Assembly: GCA_040902585.1 (NCBI GenBank)
Contig: JBBDXA010000228.1
Span: forward strand, 6,697 to 70,696
From: JBBDXA01 sp040902585
Lineage (GTDB): Bacteria; Planctomycetota; Phycisphaerae; Phycisphaerales; Phycisphaeraceae
Direction: 5' to 3'
Length of the DNA stretch: 64,000 nt
Position numbers and translations under genes: made by a program. The stretch's first letter is position 1. Each line of letters starts with the position of its first letter. Shown here in pieces: positions 33,383-42,258 of the stretch. Below the pieces are notes generated by a model. It worked only from the letters and a program-made list of their open reading frames with translations, was not told the DNA's origin and searched no databases.

Positions 33383-35377
33383 TCACTCCAGCTTCGCCGC
33401 CACCGCGCGAGCCTTCGCCTCTGCCACCGCCTCAAGAATCTGATCGCCCGTGTAAAACTCGCTGCCGAACACGCGTTCATTGCCCGGCGTGTAGATCGTC
33501 AGCCACGGAATCGAAATGCTTCCGGTTTCCTTCAACTTCAAATTGCCGGGTCCGTTGTTGCCCGTCAGATCAACCTTCATCGGCACGACGCCCTGCTGAT
33601 GAAACGCCGCCACCACCGCATCCTGATTCAGGACCGATTTCTCCAGAGCCTTGCAGTTGAGGCACCATTCCGCGGTGAACTCCAGCACGATCACGTTGCC
33701 CTTCTTCTGCTCCGCCTCGAATCGCTCAGGCGTGTAGTAGACCCAGTTGATCGGCCCGCGATCCGTCAGGCTCTTCCCGCCCAGCACGCCGCCCACCATG
33801 AACAGGATGCCCAGCGAGGCAATGACCACGCTCGCCACGCCCACGCCTTTGATGCGCACGATGCGCCACGCCAGCCACGCCCCGCTGGCGATGACCATGC
33901 CCATCACCGGCCACCAGTACAGGAGCGTCGGCGGATCGGGCGGCGTCTGCGTCAGACCCGCGATGCCCACCCCGATGAAGTACAACGCTGCCGCCAGCAT
34001 GAACAGGCCCATGACCTGTTTCAGAAGTTCGTTGCCTGCGCCGCTGCGCGGGATGAAGCTGACCAGCTTCGGAAACGCCGCCAGAACCAAGTAAGGAATC
34101 GCCATGCCGCCGCCGATCGCGGCGAAGACGATGAGCGTGATGTACGCGGGCTGCGTCGCCGCCCACGCCGCCGCCGAGCCCATGAACGGCGCGGTGCAAG
34201 GCGTCGAAAGGATCGCGGTCATCACGCCGAAGCCGAACGAGCCGAGGAACGAATCGTGCTTCGGATTGATCGCATAAACGAAGTTGGGCAGGCGAATGGA
34301 GAACAGGCCGCACATGCCGATGGCCATGATGGCGATGACCGCGCCGACGACGAGCGTGAAGACCGGGTATTGAAAGAGTTGATTGGTCGACGTGATGCCG
34401 CCTGATTCGCCGCGAGCGAGCGCGGAGGTCGCCGCCGCGATCAGAGCGCCCAGCGTCAGCCAGAAGGCAATGACGCCCAGGGACATCGTCGCGCCCAGCG
34501 CCAGCGTCCTGCCGCGGTTGCCCGCTGACTGGCTCAGGCCCATGATTTTCAAAGGGATCACGGGCAGCACGCAGGGCGTCAGGTTCAAGAGAAATCCGCC
34601 GACACCCGCGACAAAGAGCAGCAGCACCAGGCCGAGCGTGCCGCTGACGTCAATGCTGAATTTCCAGCGGAACAGGGCGAACTCCACCACCTGCGGTGCC
34701 TTCTCCCCCGACCGTATACGCGGCCAGATGGAAGCATCAAACTGACTCAGCGTCGCCTGCTCCAGTTTGCTGACTCCGCCCGGCGGCGCAGCGCCCGGCG
34801 CGATGATCGTCAGCGTCACTTCATGCTTCTCATCCCGCACCGGTGCCATGCACACTTCGCCCGCATCCGGATTCAGCGGGTCAAGCTTGCCGCACGCCTG
34901 GTACGTGACCAGCACCGTGATCGTCACCGTGCCCGGCTTCGCATCCTGGGCCACCGTCACCGGCAAAAACGCAACCGCCTTGCCCTTGTAAACGTCATAC
35001 ATCTCCGGCGCGAGCTTCGAGCCGACATTCGTCTGGCCGACCTTGGGCCACTGAATGAAACCCGTGTGCAGCGTGACCTGTCCGTTGCTCCCACCCACTG
35101 TCACGCTCGCCTTGATCTGCGTCTTCACCAGACTTTCCGCGTCGCCCAACCCCAAAGGCGGATTCTTGATGTCGTTCGTGTGAATATGCCAGCCCGCGTC
35201 ATGCTCGAAGATGATCGCAATCGGCACATCCGATCCCGCTGCCACCTGCTCGCGCTCCGCCACCACCGAGACCTTCACGTAGTCACTCGAAAACTGTGCC
35301 GCCGCCTGCGGCACCGCAACCGCGACGAGTACGACCGCAACCAGGCCCGCCCAACCTGCTGACATTCGTTTCATCAT
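33383..35377 (-). CDS. DsbD-like thiol:disulfide interchange protein
   Basis: A 664-residue membrane protein. A signal peptide (GLVAVVLVAVAVPQAAA) leads to an N-terminal periplasmic domain of the DsbD alpha type (residues about 30-215; AGWHIHTND, with two Cys, VTYQACGK and AGEVCMAP). A membrane core of about eight helices follows, with the conserved Cys of NLTPCVLPVIPLK and of AILSTPCTAPFMGSA. A C-terminal thioredoxin domain has FTAEWCLNCK (C-x-x-C). DsbD moves electrons from cytoplasmic thioredoxin across the membrane to reduce periplasmic thiols, for example in cytochrome c maturation. All paired cysteines are present. It stands alone between repeat H2 and fliM. Confidence 0.92.
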   Translation of the reverse strand: MMKRMSAGWAGLVAVVLVAVAVPQAAAQFSSDYVKVSVVAEREQVAAGSDVPIAIIFEHDAGWHIHTNDIKNPPLGLGDAESLVKTQIKASVTVGGSNGQVTLHTGFIQWPKVGQTNVGSKLAPEMYDVYKGKAVAFLPVTVAQDAKPGTVTITVLVTYQACGKLDPLNPDAGEVCMAPVRDEKHEVTLTIIAPGAAPPGGVSKLEQATLSQFDASIWPRIRSGEKAPQVVEFALFRWKFSIDVSGTLGLVLLLFVAGVGGFLLNLTPCVLPVIPLKIMGLSQSAGNRGRTLALGATMSLGVIAFWLTLGALIAAATSALARGESGGITSTNQLFQYPVFTLVVGAVIAIMAIGMCGLFSIRLPNFVYAINPKHDSFLGSFGFGVMTAILSTPCTAPFMGSAAAWAATQPAYITLIVFAAIGGGMAIPYLVLAAFPKLVSFIPRSGAGNELLKQVMGLFMLAAALYFIGVGIAGLTQTPPDPPTLLYWWPVMGMVIASGAWLAWRIVRIKGVGVASVVIASLGILFMVGGVLGGKSLTDRGPINWVYYTPERFEAEQKKGNVIVLEFTAEWCLNCKALEKSVLNQDAVVAAFHQQGVVPMKVDLTGNNGPGNLKLKETGSISIPWLTIYTPGNERVFGSEFYTGDQILEAVAEAKARAVAAKLE

Positions 35378-35524
35378 GAGAAATACGCTCCAAATTCGCA
35401 GAGCCCTTCATTGTACTGGCGATCCACCACACCCGACACCTGCCCCACTATTGCACGCCTGTCCGCACGATTGCCGATAACTCCCCTGATAACTTCGCCC
35501 AGGACCGGGATATTTCCCCGCCCC

Positions 35525-35552
35525 GACTCAGGACCCAGGACTCAGGACTCAG
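35525..35552. repeat. Heptamer array GACTCAG x4 in the fliM leader
   Basis: Three perfect gactcag units and one gacccag lie 10 bases from the fliM start codon, where a ribosome binding site would be expected; none is visible between. Confidence 0.88.
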
Positions 35553-35562
35553 GCCCCGCCCC

Positions 35563-36585
35563 ATGACCGAAGTGCTCGACCAAAACGAAGTAGACGCCCT
35601 GCTCGCCGCCGTGGACACCGACAACGTCGACTCCGCCAGCGAAGGGCCTTCCCTGCGCATCTTCAGCCGCAAGCGGACCAACATCGGCGAACTGGAAGTC
35701 CGGCCGTACGACTTCAAACGCCCCGAGCGCGTCAGCAAAGACCAGATGCGGGCGTTGGAGAATCTGCACGAGGCGTTCAGCAGGAACTTCGGCGCATCGC
35801 TGTCGGGCTTCCTGCGCACCATCATCGAATGCAAGGTCGCCACCATCGAGCAGATGACCTTCAGCGAGTTCACGCATTCGCTGCCCAACCCCACGAGTTT
35901 CAACCTCCTGATCCCCGAACCGCTGGAAGGCAACATGTGCCTGGAGATCAGCCCGCTCATCATTTACCCGATCATCGATCGCCTGCTGGGCGGTTCGAAT
36001 GCCGACCTCTTCATCCCGCAGCGGCCTCTCACCGCGATTGAGATGCGCCTGGTCAACAAAATCCTCTCCCGCGCCATCACCTGCCTTCAGGAAGCGTGGG
36101 CCAACGTCGTGCAGCTCACGATGCGGCAGGGTGAATCCGAAAGCAACCCGCAGCTCGTGCAGATCGTCCCGCCTAATGAAGTCGTCGTGGTCATCGGCTT
36201 TGAGCTGAAGATGGGCGGCCGCGCGGGCACGATGAGCCTGTGCATTCCCTACAACGTGATCGAACCCGTCGTGGAGAAACTCTCCAGCCAGACGTGGGCG
36301 GCCTACAAGCGCGGCAAGGGCGCGGGCGTCAACCGTTCGCGCGTCGCCAACCAGCTCGACAGCGCGAAGGTCGAACTCACCGCGGAACTGGCCCGCACCA
36401 CCATCAAGCTCAGCGAACTGATGAACCTGGAAGTCGGCGACATCGTGCTCACCGAGAAACCAGCCAGCGCCCCGCTCACGCTGATGGTCGAAGGCAAACG
36501 AAAGTACATCGGCCAGATCGGCCAGTTCAAAGGCAACCGGGCGTTCAAAGTGGTGCGCCCCTTCACCGCGAAGGACCGGGTGTGA
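35563..36585 (+). CDS. fliM: Flagellar motor switch protein FliM
   Basis: A 340-residue FliM. The N-terminal LDQNEVDALLAAV is the CheY-P-binding peptide. The middle domain follows (RTNIGELEVRPYDFKRPERVSKDQ, IPEPLEGNMCLEISP, DRLLGG) and the C-terminal SpoA/FliN-like domain starts near residue 265 (LARTTIKLSELMNLEVGDIVL). FliM forms the C-ring that switches rotation direction. No other flagellar or chemotaxis gene lies nearby, so the motor genes are dispersed. No clear Shine-Dalgarno is seen; a GACTCAG array ends 10 bases before the ATG. A GATTGCG-like array begins at the stop codon. Confidence 0.95.
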   Translation: MTEVLDQNEVDALLAAVDTDNVDSASEGPSLRIFSRKRTNIGELEVRPYDFKRPERVSKDQMRALENLHEAFSRNFGASLSGFLRTIIECKVATIEQMTFSEFTHSLPNPTSFNLLIPEPLEGNMCLEISPLIIYPIIDRLLGGSNADLFIPQRPLTAIEMRLVNKILSRAITCLQEAWANVVQLTMRQGESESNPQLVQIVPPNEVVVVIGFELKMGGRAGTMSLCIPYNVIEPVVEKLSSQTWAAYKRGKGAGVNRSRVANQLDSAKVELTAELARTTIKLSELMNLEVGDIVLTEKPASAPLTLMVEGKRKYIGQIGQFKGNRAFKVVRPFTAKDRV

Positions 36586-36586
36586 T

Positions 36587-36685
36587 GATTGTGGATGGCG
36601 GATTGCGGATGGCGGATTGAATACGAGGCGTGCCCCGATGACAGCCTTTGGCTGATAGCTCATAGCTGATAGCTGATAGCTCTCT
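36587..36685. repeat. Composite heptamer element: GATTGCG-type x5, spacer, GCTGATA x5
   Basis: Five GAT(T/G)GCG-like units (36587-36621) are followed after 29 bases by five GCTGATA units (36651-36685). The same order of words, GATTGCG then GCTGATA, is seen at 51619-51697. The second array ends 15 bases before the small gene at 36701. Confidence 0.9.
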
Positions 36686-36700
36686 CACAAGGATGTGACC

Positions 36701-36874
36701 ATGCGATACGTTCTCTTCTTCTGTGCCGCCCTCGCCATCATCGGCATGATGGGCCTCAACGGCTACCTCCCGCTCACGCCGAATAAGGGGCTGCATGGCA
36801 AGGCCGCGCAGCTTGCGGGTGGGTTGTGCCTGGCGCTGGCCGGCATCGCAGGCGCGCTGGCAACCGCGCTGTAG
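36701..36874 (+). CDS. Small membrane protein, 57 residues
   Basis: This gene was found by reading the frame from ATG 36701 to TAG 36874. The product has two hydrophobic stretches, LFFCAALAIIGMMGLNGYL and GGLCLALAGIAGALATAL, joined by a polar loop PLTPNKGLHGKAAQ, giving a helical hairpin. AAGGATG lies about ten bases before the start. I do not recognise a family. The gene is downstream of fliM and separated from it by a composite repeat. Codon choice fits the region (G/C at third positions). It could be a false positive, but the start context, hydrophobic pattern and clean stop support it. Confidence 0.55.
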   Translation: MRYVLFFCAALAIIGMMGLNGYLPLTPNKGLHGKAAQLAGGLCLALAGIAGALATAL

Positions 36875-36887
36875 AGATTGATCCGAG

Positions 36888-36906
36888 CCGGACTCTGCGA
36901 GTCCGG
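36888..36906. terminator. Perfect 8-bp hairpin after the small membrane gene
   Basis: CCGGACTC-TGC-GAGTCCGG forms a stem of 8 bp with a 3-base loop, 14 bases beyond the stop codon. No long T run follows, so it may be a terminator or a REP-like hairpin. Confidence 0.45.
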
Positions 36907-37101
36907 ATCGGTTTGCGAGGCTCGACGCCGAGCAAAGCGAATCCCCGAGGGCACACGAATTGAGATGCCCGACCCGCTACTGCCGTGTTCACGCTTCGAT
37001 GAAACTTTTGACGTCAACCGCCACTGAAGAGTAAGATTGATCAGCGTGGCAGAGCCGAAGGCACGTGAGCCTATTCAATCCTCTTCAGGCGTCACCGGGC
37101 T

Positions 37102-37566
37102 GTGAAAACTCTCATCACTCCAATCTGTCTGCTCGCGGCGGTGCTTACTTCAAGCGGTTGTCGTACCACGTTGACCCGCGACGAACTGATTTACGAATGC
37201 AGCCCGGCCGGCCTCATGGAGAACGGCTGGTATAACGTCGTGCTTCACTACGAGGGCTCAAGCGACGACTATCACCTCTTTGTGATGGTCCAGTATTTTC
37301 CATCATGGCGCACGATCCGCGTTCCGACGAAGAGCCTGACCATCCCGCCCGAGCTTCGATTCGCCTACTCACCAGACAAGTTCGTCACCGTGCAAAACAT
37401 CGGTGGCCAACCCGTGGGCATGTCCAAGGTCGATTACTACGACGCCAAACAGATCGAAAAATATCGGCGGGAAGGATTCACGTTCCTCGAAGCGCCGGCG
37501 AGCGATGGTTCGATCACTTACTGGCAAGTACACAGGTTCGATTCGAATGTGATGGACATTCCGTAA
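37102..37566 (+). CDS. Small lipoprotein of unknown function
   Basis: A 154-residue protein starting at a GTG (37102). A signal of the lipoprotein type, MKTLITPICLLAAVLTSSGC-R, has its lipobox at TSSGC. The mature part has many aromatic residues (WYNVVLHYEGSSDDYHLFVM; VDYYDAKQIEKYRREG) and no motif I can name. Codon use is slightly less G/C-biased than its neighbours, which might indicate recent arrival. It is monocistronic and converges with pyrK. Confidence 0.65.
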   Translation: MKTLITPICLLAAVLTSSGCRTTLTRDELIYECSPAGLMENGWYNVVLHYEGSSDDYHLFVMVQYFPSWRTIRVPTKSLTIPPELRFAYSPDKFVTVQNIGGQPVGMSKVDYYDAKQIEKYRREGFTFLEAPASDGSITYWQVHRFDSNVMDIP

Positions 37567-37635
37567 GTGTCGCGATGCTGGTCGATCACGTCGTGCTGCG
37601 CACTCCCTAGTCTCACATCTCGCGGTGCGAGATGA

Positions 37636-38673
37636 CTACCACACCACCTGCTCCGCCTCAAACACCGGCCCATCCGTACACGCCAGCTTGTAGCGCCAAG
37701 GCCGGCCATGCTCCGTCTTCCCGTGCGGCTTCTTCGTATCCTCGATCTTCACGATGCACGACTGGCACGTCGCCATGCCGCACGCCATCGCCTGTTCGAG
37801 GCAGACCTGGCAGTCGATGCCGTGTGATTTCGCGAGCTTCGCGACGGCGTGCATCATCGGCTCGGGGCCGCAGGTGAAGACCACCGCCCGCGCGGCATCC
37901 TGCGGCGTGAGTGACTTCAAGTAATGCTCGACGCCCGCGGTGATGCGCCCTTGCAAGCCGTGTGAACCGTCGTCGGTCGTGATGACGGCGGGGTAGTCGT
38001 ACCGCGCAAACTCCTTCACGCTGCGTCGTGCCTCGCCCTTCGCATCAGGCTGCACCGTCTCATCGAACGTGACCGCCAGCAGATCGCGCGTCATCGCGCC
38101 GACGAAGCCGACACCGTCCCACTTCTTCGCGCGCATCGCCTCAGCAACATAGAACATCGGCGGCAGACCCACGCCGCCGCCTACGAGCAGGCCGAGCGAC
38201 TTGCCGGCAGGCAGCGCGAAGGTATTACCCAACGGTCCGATGAGATCCACCTTGTCACCTTCTTTGAGTTGCTCCAGCCACGCCGTGCCGACGCCGACGA
38301 CGCGGTGAATCACTTCGAGCCACGTGCCCCCGATGCCTTGCTCATCGTCACCCCGCCCCGCCAGCGAGAACGGCCGGCGCAGCATCGCCAGCCTTCCACA
38401 CAACTCCGGCTGCGTCAGCTTCGGCACCTCGCCCGGCTGCCACTCGATCGCGTGTCCGAAGAGCGCATCGAAATCCATCGCCGCATCCGGCTCACGACAA
38501 CCGAGCTGAATGAACTGCCCCGGCTCCGTCGCGGGGAACGCTTTGCTCACCCGCACGCGCAGGAGAAAATGTTCGCGACACACCTTGCGGTTGAACACCA
38601 CGACCGCATCGAATCGATCGCGATGCGGAAACGCCGGCGAAGAGGGCGACCATTTTTCCTGAGTCTGAATCAC
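37636..38673 (-). CDS. pyrK: Dihydroorotate dehydrogenase electron-transfer subunit
   Basis: About 345 residues from a GTG at 38673. The FAD-binding part (EHFLLRVRVSKAFPATEPGQFIQLG; MLRRPFSLAG) is followed by an NAD-binding part with LGLLVGGGVGLPPMFYVAEAM and VFTCGPEPMM, and a C-terminal 2Fe-2S motif CLEQAMACGMATCQSC with a last Cys in YKLACTDGP. PyrK passes electrons from the flavin of PyrD to NAD+ in pyrimidine synthesis. No pyrD is adjacent here. The frame is open to 39000, but that part contains repeats; the family normally starts close to NRKVCREHF, so the start is uncertain. It is longer than the usual ~260 because of inserts around residues 60-110. Confidence 0.85.
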   Translation of the reverse strand: MIQTQEKWSPSSPAFPHRDRFDAVVVFNRKVCREHFLLRVRVSKAFPATEPGQFIQLGCREPDAAMDFDALFGHAIEWQPGEVPKLTQPELCGRLAMLRRPFSLAGRGDDEQGIGGTWLEVIHRVVGVGTAWLEQLKEGDKVDLIGPLGNTFALPAGKSLGLLVGGGVGLPPMFYVAEAMRAKKWDGVGFVGAMTRDLLAVTFDETVQPDAKGEARRSVKEFARYDYPAVITTDDGSHGLQGRITAGVEHYLKSLTPQDAARAVVFTCGPEPMMHAVAKLAKSHGIDCQVCLEQAMACGMATCQSCIVKIEDTKKPHGKTEHGRPWRYKLACTDGPVFEAEQVVW

Positions 38674-39189
38674 GCGGCGAAGTATAACGATTCCCGCCTT
38701 GCCTCCGTGCCATGAATGGGGTGGCTGGGGCTGGAGTCCGCGCAAGCCCCGGCCCGATGAATCTTGTGCGCACCCGAAGCCGGGGCTTCGCCGAGCCTCA
38801 GCCCCAGCCACCCACGCAACGAAGAAATCACCCTTGCATCGCGATGCACTGGTTCGTATAATGTTTGGTTTCCGTTCCGCGGCCGCGCGATCGCTTTGCC
38901 CGGCCGTCATCCCCCGCTCGTCGCGGGGATTTCGATCCGTCTGCCCCGAATCAGCCGTCCGCTCGACCCGAGCCGTGTCTAGTAGACACGGGGTAGACAC
39001 GAGGTAGCCATTTCACAATTGGAGAACAATCCTGCACTTAAAGCAAAATGGCCACCAGGGGGTAGGGGGTATGGTAGACATCTGTCTACCTCGGGAAAAC
39101 CCTTTATTTCCCCTGCGGCAGAATCTTCCCCGGCCCGCCGGACCCGCGGATTACAATCGCCCTGTCCCGTTCCTACTGAGGTCACAATC
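38674..39189. repeat. Intergenic gap with inverted repeat L (38719-38814) and GTAGACA-type repeats
   Basis: The arm GGGGTGGCTGGGGCTGG at 38719 is matched by CAGCCCCAGCCACCC ending at 38814; the inner words GCAAGCCCCGGC and GCCGGGGCTTCG also pair. Further on, GTAGACAC, GGGTAGACACGAGGTAG and GGTAGACATCTGTCTACC (39072-39092) form repeats and a small palindrome. No gene was recognised in these 516 bases. Divergent promoters for pyrK and the PVC-type dehydrogenase should lie here. Confidence 0.75.
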
Positions 39190-42153
39190 ATGACACGTCT
39201 CTCCACTCGGATCATCATCGCCCTGTTCGCCGCCGCCGCTGTCGCCCCCGCCTTCGCGGCGGCGAAGTTGCCGCAGGTGCTCGATGAGCGATTGAAGATT
39301 CAGCTCTTCGCCGCTGAGCCGGACATCATGACGCCGATCGCCATCGACATCGACGAGCGCGGCCGGCTCTACGTCATCGAATCCCACACCCACTTTCCCC
39401 CGGCGAACTACAAAGGCCCGGCAGGCGATCGCATCCGCATCTACGAAGACTTGAACGGTGACCATGTCGCTGACCGCATCACCAACTTCCACACCGGCGA
39501 GATGCACCTGATGAGTCTTCGCCTGTATTCCGATGNNNNNNNNNNCGATGGTTCTCTGTATGCCGCGACGCGCAAGGAAATCTTCCGCCTGCGCGATACG
39601 AATAACGATGGCGTCGCCGATGAACGCACGTCGATCATCAAGCTCGACACCAAAGGCAACTATCCGCACAACGGCCTGGGCGGCATCACCTTCGACTTTG
39701 CCGGCCACGTCTACTTCGGCTTCGGCGAAAACCTGGGCGAGCCTTACAAACTCATCGGGGCCGATGGCACCACGCTCGAAGGCGGCGGCGAAGGCGGCAA
39801 CATCTATTCATGTGATAAGAACGGCAACAAGCTCCGCCGCGTTGCCACGGGGTTCTGGAATCCGTTCGACATGACCTTCGATGCGTTCGGCAGACTCTTC
39901 GCGGTGGATAACGATCCTGACTCGCGGCCGCCCTGTCGCCTGCTGCACATCGTCGAAGGCGGCGATTACGGTTACCGCTTTAAGTATGGCCGCAAAGGGC
40001 TGCATCCGTTCACGTCATGGAACGGTGAAATCCCTGGCACGCTGCCGATGGTTGCAGGCACGGGTGAAGCGCCCAGCGGCATGCTCGCGTATGAGTCGGA
40101 CAACCTGCCGGAGGAATATTTAGGCACGCTGCTGGTGACGAGCTGGGGCGATCATCGCATCGAGCGTTACGCGCTCAAGCCGCACGGCGCGAGTTTCACG
40201 TCGAAGATGGAAGCGATCGTGCAGGGCGATCAGGAGTTTCGCCCAGTGGGCATTGCGCTGGCGCCGGATGGTTCGGTGTATTTCACGGACTGGGTGGATA
40301 AGTCGTATCCGGTGCATAATCGCGGGCGGATTTGGAGGCTGAGCGCGAAGGAGGAGAAGAAGGTGGTAAGGCCGGATGCGGTGGCGCGGCCGGAGTTGGC
40401 GATGCTCTCATCGCACCGCCCGCTACGAGAGAAAGGCGCTCGGGAGCTGATCCGCCTTAAAGGCGCGGATACTCTCCGCAACTTTGCGCCCGATGAGAAG
40501 ATCAGCCTTCGAACGCGCGCACAGGCAATTGTCGCCGCGCTCCAACTGGGTGCGCTGGATGAGCTTCTTGCCAAGCAGGTTTTCGCCTCAGGCCCGGTTG
40601 AACTGCGCGTGCTGGTGGCTCCTGTCATCGGTGAGGAGGCGATCGAAGAGTCGCTCGATCAGCGGCTGGCCAAGCCGGACACTGATAAGACTGAAGACAG
40701 CGAACTGGGAGCGATCGAATTCGCCGTATTGAGAAGCGCCAAGGAAATGTCAGAGTTGAGTTGGATCCCAACTTTTTATCCCAATGATCCATTCCTTATG
40801 ACGGCGGGACGTATCAGACTGATTCAGTCCCCATCAATCAGCAAATATGTGAACACTCCCCTCTCGGAAAAGATGCTCACGTCACACGATGAAACCGGCA
40901 TCGCCCTTCACTGGCTCCTGATGCTGCGCCAATCCGGTCATCCCGAATGCCGGGCATTCGTCGGCAAGTACATCGAAGCGACCGATCCCCTAATTCGACT
41001 TGTCGCCATCCAATGGGCAGGCGAAGCGAAACTGACTCAGTTCCGCGAACAGTTGGTTGCCGGCCTCAGCCGCCCCGACACCACGCCGCGACTCTTCGCC
41101 GCGACGCTTGCCGCCTTGGACCTGCTCGATGGCGGTAAGCCGCAGTCGGCGGATCATGTCGGCGGGCGGTGGTATCTCGAGCGCATGGTCTTCGGCGAGA
41201 AGACCGCGCCTGCCGCGCGGGCGATGGCGCTGCGTATGCTGCCTGCGGACAATCCCGCGCTGAAGCTGGATGCGATGAAGAAGCTGCTGGAAGCGGAGGA
41301 TGCGAAGTTCAAGTTGGAAGTGGTGCGCACGCTGCGGTTCTCGCCGCACGATGGGGCGCAGGCGATGTTGATGGGAATCGCCAAGGATGAGAAACAGGCG
41401 GGGTCGCTGCGGGCCGAGGCGGTGATCGGTCTGGATGCAAATGCGAAGGAGGCGCGGCAACTGCTGATGGACCTGGCGACGGGGACGGATGCCTTGTTAC
41501 AGGTTGAAGCGCTGCGGGCCCTGCGCGGGACGGAGTTGAACGATGTCGAGCGCGAGTTCCTGTCGCGCTTTGCTGGAGCGCATGAGGAACTGGCGGAGGC
41601 GATTGGGCTCGCGCTGGGCAAAGGCGTGGGCGAGCGGCCCAGCGCGGAGGATGCGGCGGCGTGGGGGAAGCTGCTCGATAGTGCGAAGGCGCAGGCGGTG
41701 GACGGTGCTACGCCGCAAGCGGCGGGCGAGCGCGTGTTCTTCAGTGCGAAGGCGGCGGGGTGTTATCGTTGTCACACGGTTCAAGGGCGCGGCGGCGTGA
41801 CGGGGCCAGACCTTTCCACTGTGGGCACCGCACTGAGCCGTGAGCGGCTGATTGAATCCATCCTTCAACCTTCCAAGGAGATCGCCCCGCGCTTCAGTTC
41901 GCACCTGATCGAAACCAGTGACGGCGAAAAGCTCACGCTCATGTACGTCGGCCCGTCGCCGGATGGCCGGCAGATCTGGTCGGACTCGAGCGGCAAGGAG
42001 ATTCTCCTTCAACCTGCCGACATCGTTGCGAAGAAGCCCCTGCAAACGTCCATCATGCCTGCCGACCTGCACAAGGCGATGACGATCCGCGAGATGGCGG
42101 AGTTGCTGGCGTTTCTCGAAAGTCTGAAGGGAGATCGGGAAAATGCAAAATGA
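39190..42153 (+). CDS. PVC-type membrane-bound dehydrogenase with C-terminal cytochrome c domain (contains assembly gap)
   Basis: About 987 residues as assembled. A signal peptide (MTRLSTRIIIALFAAAAVAPAFA) leads to a beta-propeller dehydrogenase domain (residues about 25-440; GRLYVIESHTHFPPANYKGP, DGSVYFTDW, RGRIWRL), then a helical HEAT-like middle and a C-terminal heme domain with AGCYRCH (C-x-x-C-H) and SIMPADLHKAMT (Met ligand candidate). Such proteins are abundant in Planctomycetes and Verrucomicrobia and are thought to oxidise sugars or alcohols; substrates are mostly unproven. Ten N's at 39536-39545 interrupt it in frame. The start ATG 39190 gives a clean signal peptide; the open frame further upstream is repeat-derived. 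A stretch near 40740-40900 has lower G+C. Confidence 0.9.
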   Translation: MTRLSTRIIIALFAAAAVAPAFAAAKLPQVLDERLKIQLFAAEPDIMTPIAIDIDERGRLYVIESHTHFPPANYKGPAGDRIRIYEDLNGDHVADRITNFHTGEMHLMSLRLYSDXXXXDGSLYAATRKEIFRLRDTNNDGVADERTSIIKLDTKGNYPHNGLGGITFDFAGHVYFGFGENLGEPYKLIGADGTTLEGGGEGGNIYSCDKNGNKLRRVATGFWNPFDMTFDAFGRLFAVDNDPDSRPPCRLLHIVEGGDYGYRFKYGRKGLHPFTSWNGEIPGTLPMVAGTGEAPSGMLAYESDNLPEEYLGTLLVTSWGDHRIERYALKPHGASFTSKMEAIVQGDQEFRPVGIALAPDGSVYFTDWVDKSYPVHNRGRIWRLSAKEEKKVVRPDAVARPELAMLSSHRPLREKGARELIRLKGADTLRNFAPDEKISLRTRAQAIVAALQLGALDELLAKQVFASGPVELRVLVAPVIGEEAIEESLDQRLAKPDTDKTEDSELGAIEFAVLRSAKEMSELSWIPTFYPNDPFLMTAGRIRLIQSPSISKYVNTPLSEKMLTSHDETGIALHWLLMLRQSGHPECRAFVGKYIEATDPLIRLVAIQWAGEAKLTQFREQLVAGLSRPDTTPRLFAATLAALDLLDGGKPQSADHVGGRWYLERMVFGEKTAPAARAMALRMLPADNPALKLDAMKKLLEAEDAKFKLEVVRTLRFSPHDGAQAMLMGIAKDEKQAGSLRAEAVIGLDANAKEARQLLMDLATGTDALLQVEALRALRGTELNDVEREFLSRFAGAHEELAEAIGLALGKGVGERPSAEDAAAWGKLLDSAKAQAVDGATPQAAGERVFFSAKAAGCYRCHTVQGRGGVTGPDLSTVGTALSRERLIESILQPSKEIAPRFSSHLIETSDGEKLTLMYVGPSPDGRQIWSDSSGKEILLQPADIVAKKPLQTSIMPADLHKAMTIREMAELLAFLESLKGDRENAK
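39536..39545. other. Assembly gap of 10 N
   Basis: The unknown bases are bordered on both sides by the same five bases, CGATG (39531-39535 and 39546-39550). Confidence 0.99.
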
Positions 42154-42258
42154 AAAGCATGCAAATGAAAAATCGTCAAAGCGGAAGCGATCGAGGCCAG
42201 ATGCTTTCCTCATTGGGACTTTGCATCTGCATGCTTTGCATTTTGCATTTCCCCGTCT
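42141..42258. repeat. Paired A+T-rich ATGCAAA/TTTGCAT arrays
   Basis: A run of aaaatgc/aaaatga/gcatgcaaatg words (42141-42172) begins in the last codons of the dehydrogenase gene. The complementary run tttgcat/ctgcatg/ttttgca (42220-42250) ends close to the stop of the DUF6263-like gene. The unit is near 7 bp but irregular; together they can form a hairpin between converging genes. Confidence 0.7.

Noticed and set aside
38674..39000. Long N-terminal extension of PyrK
   Set aside because: It runs through the inverted repeat L and has no similarity to PyrK; GTG at 38673 is more plausible.
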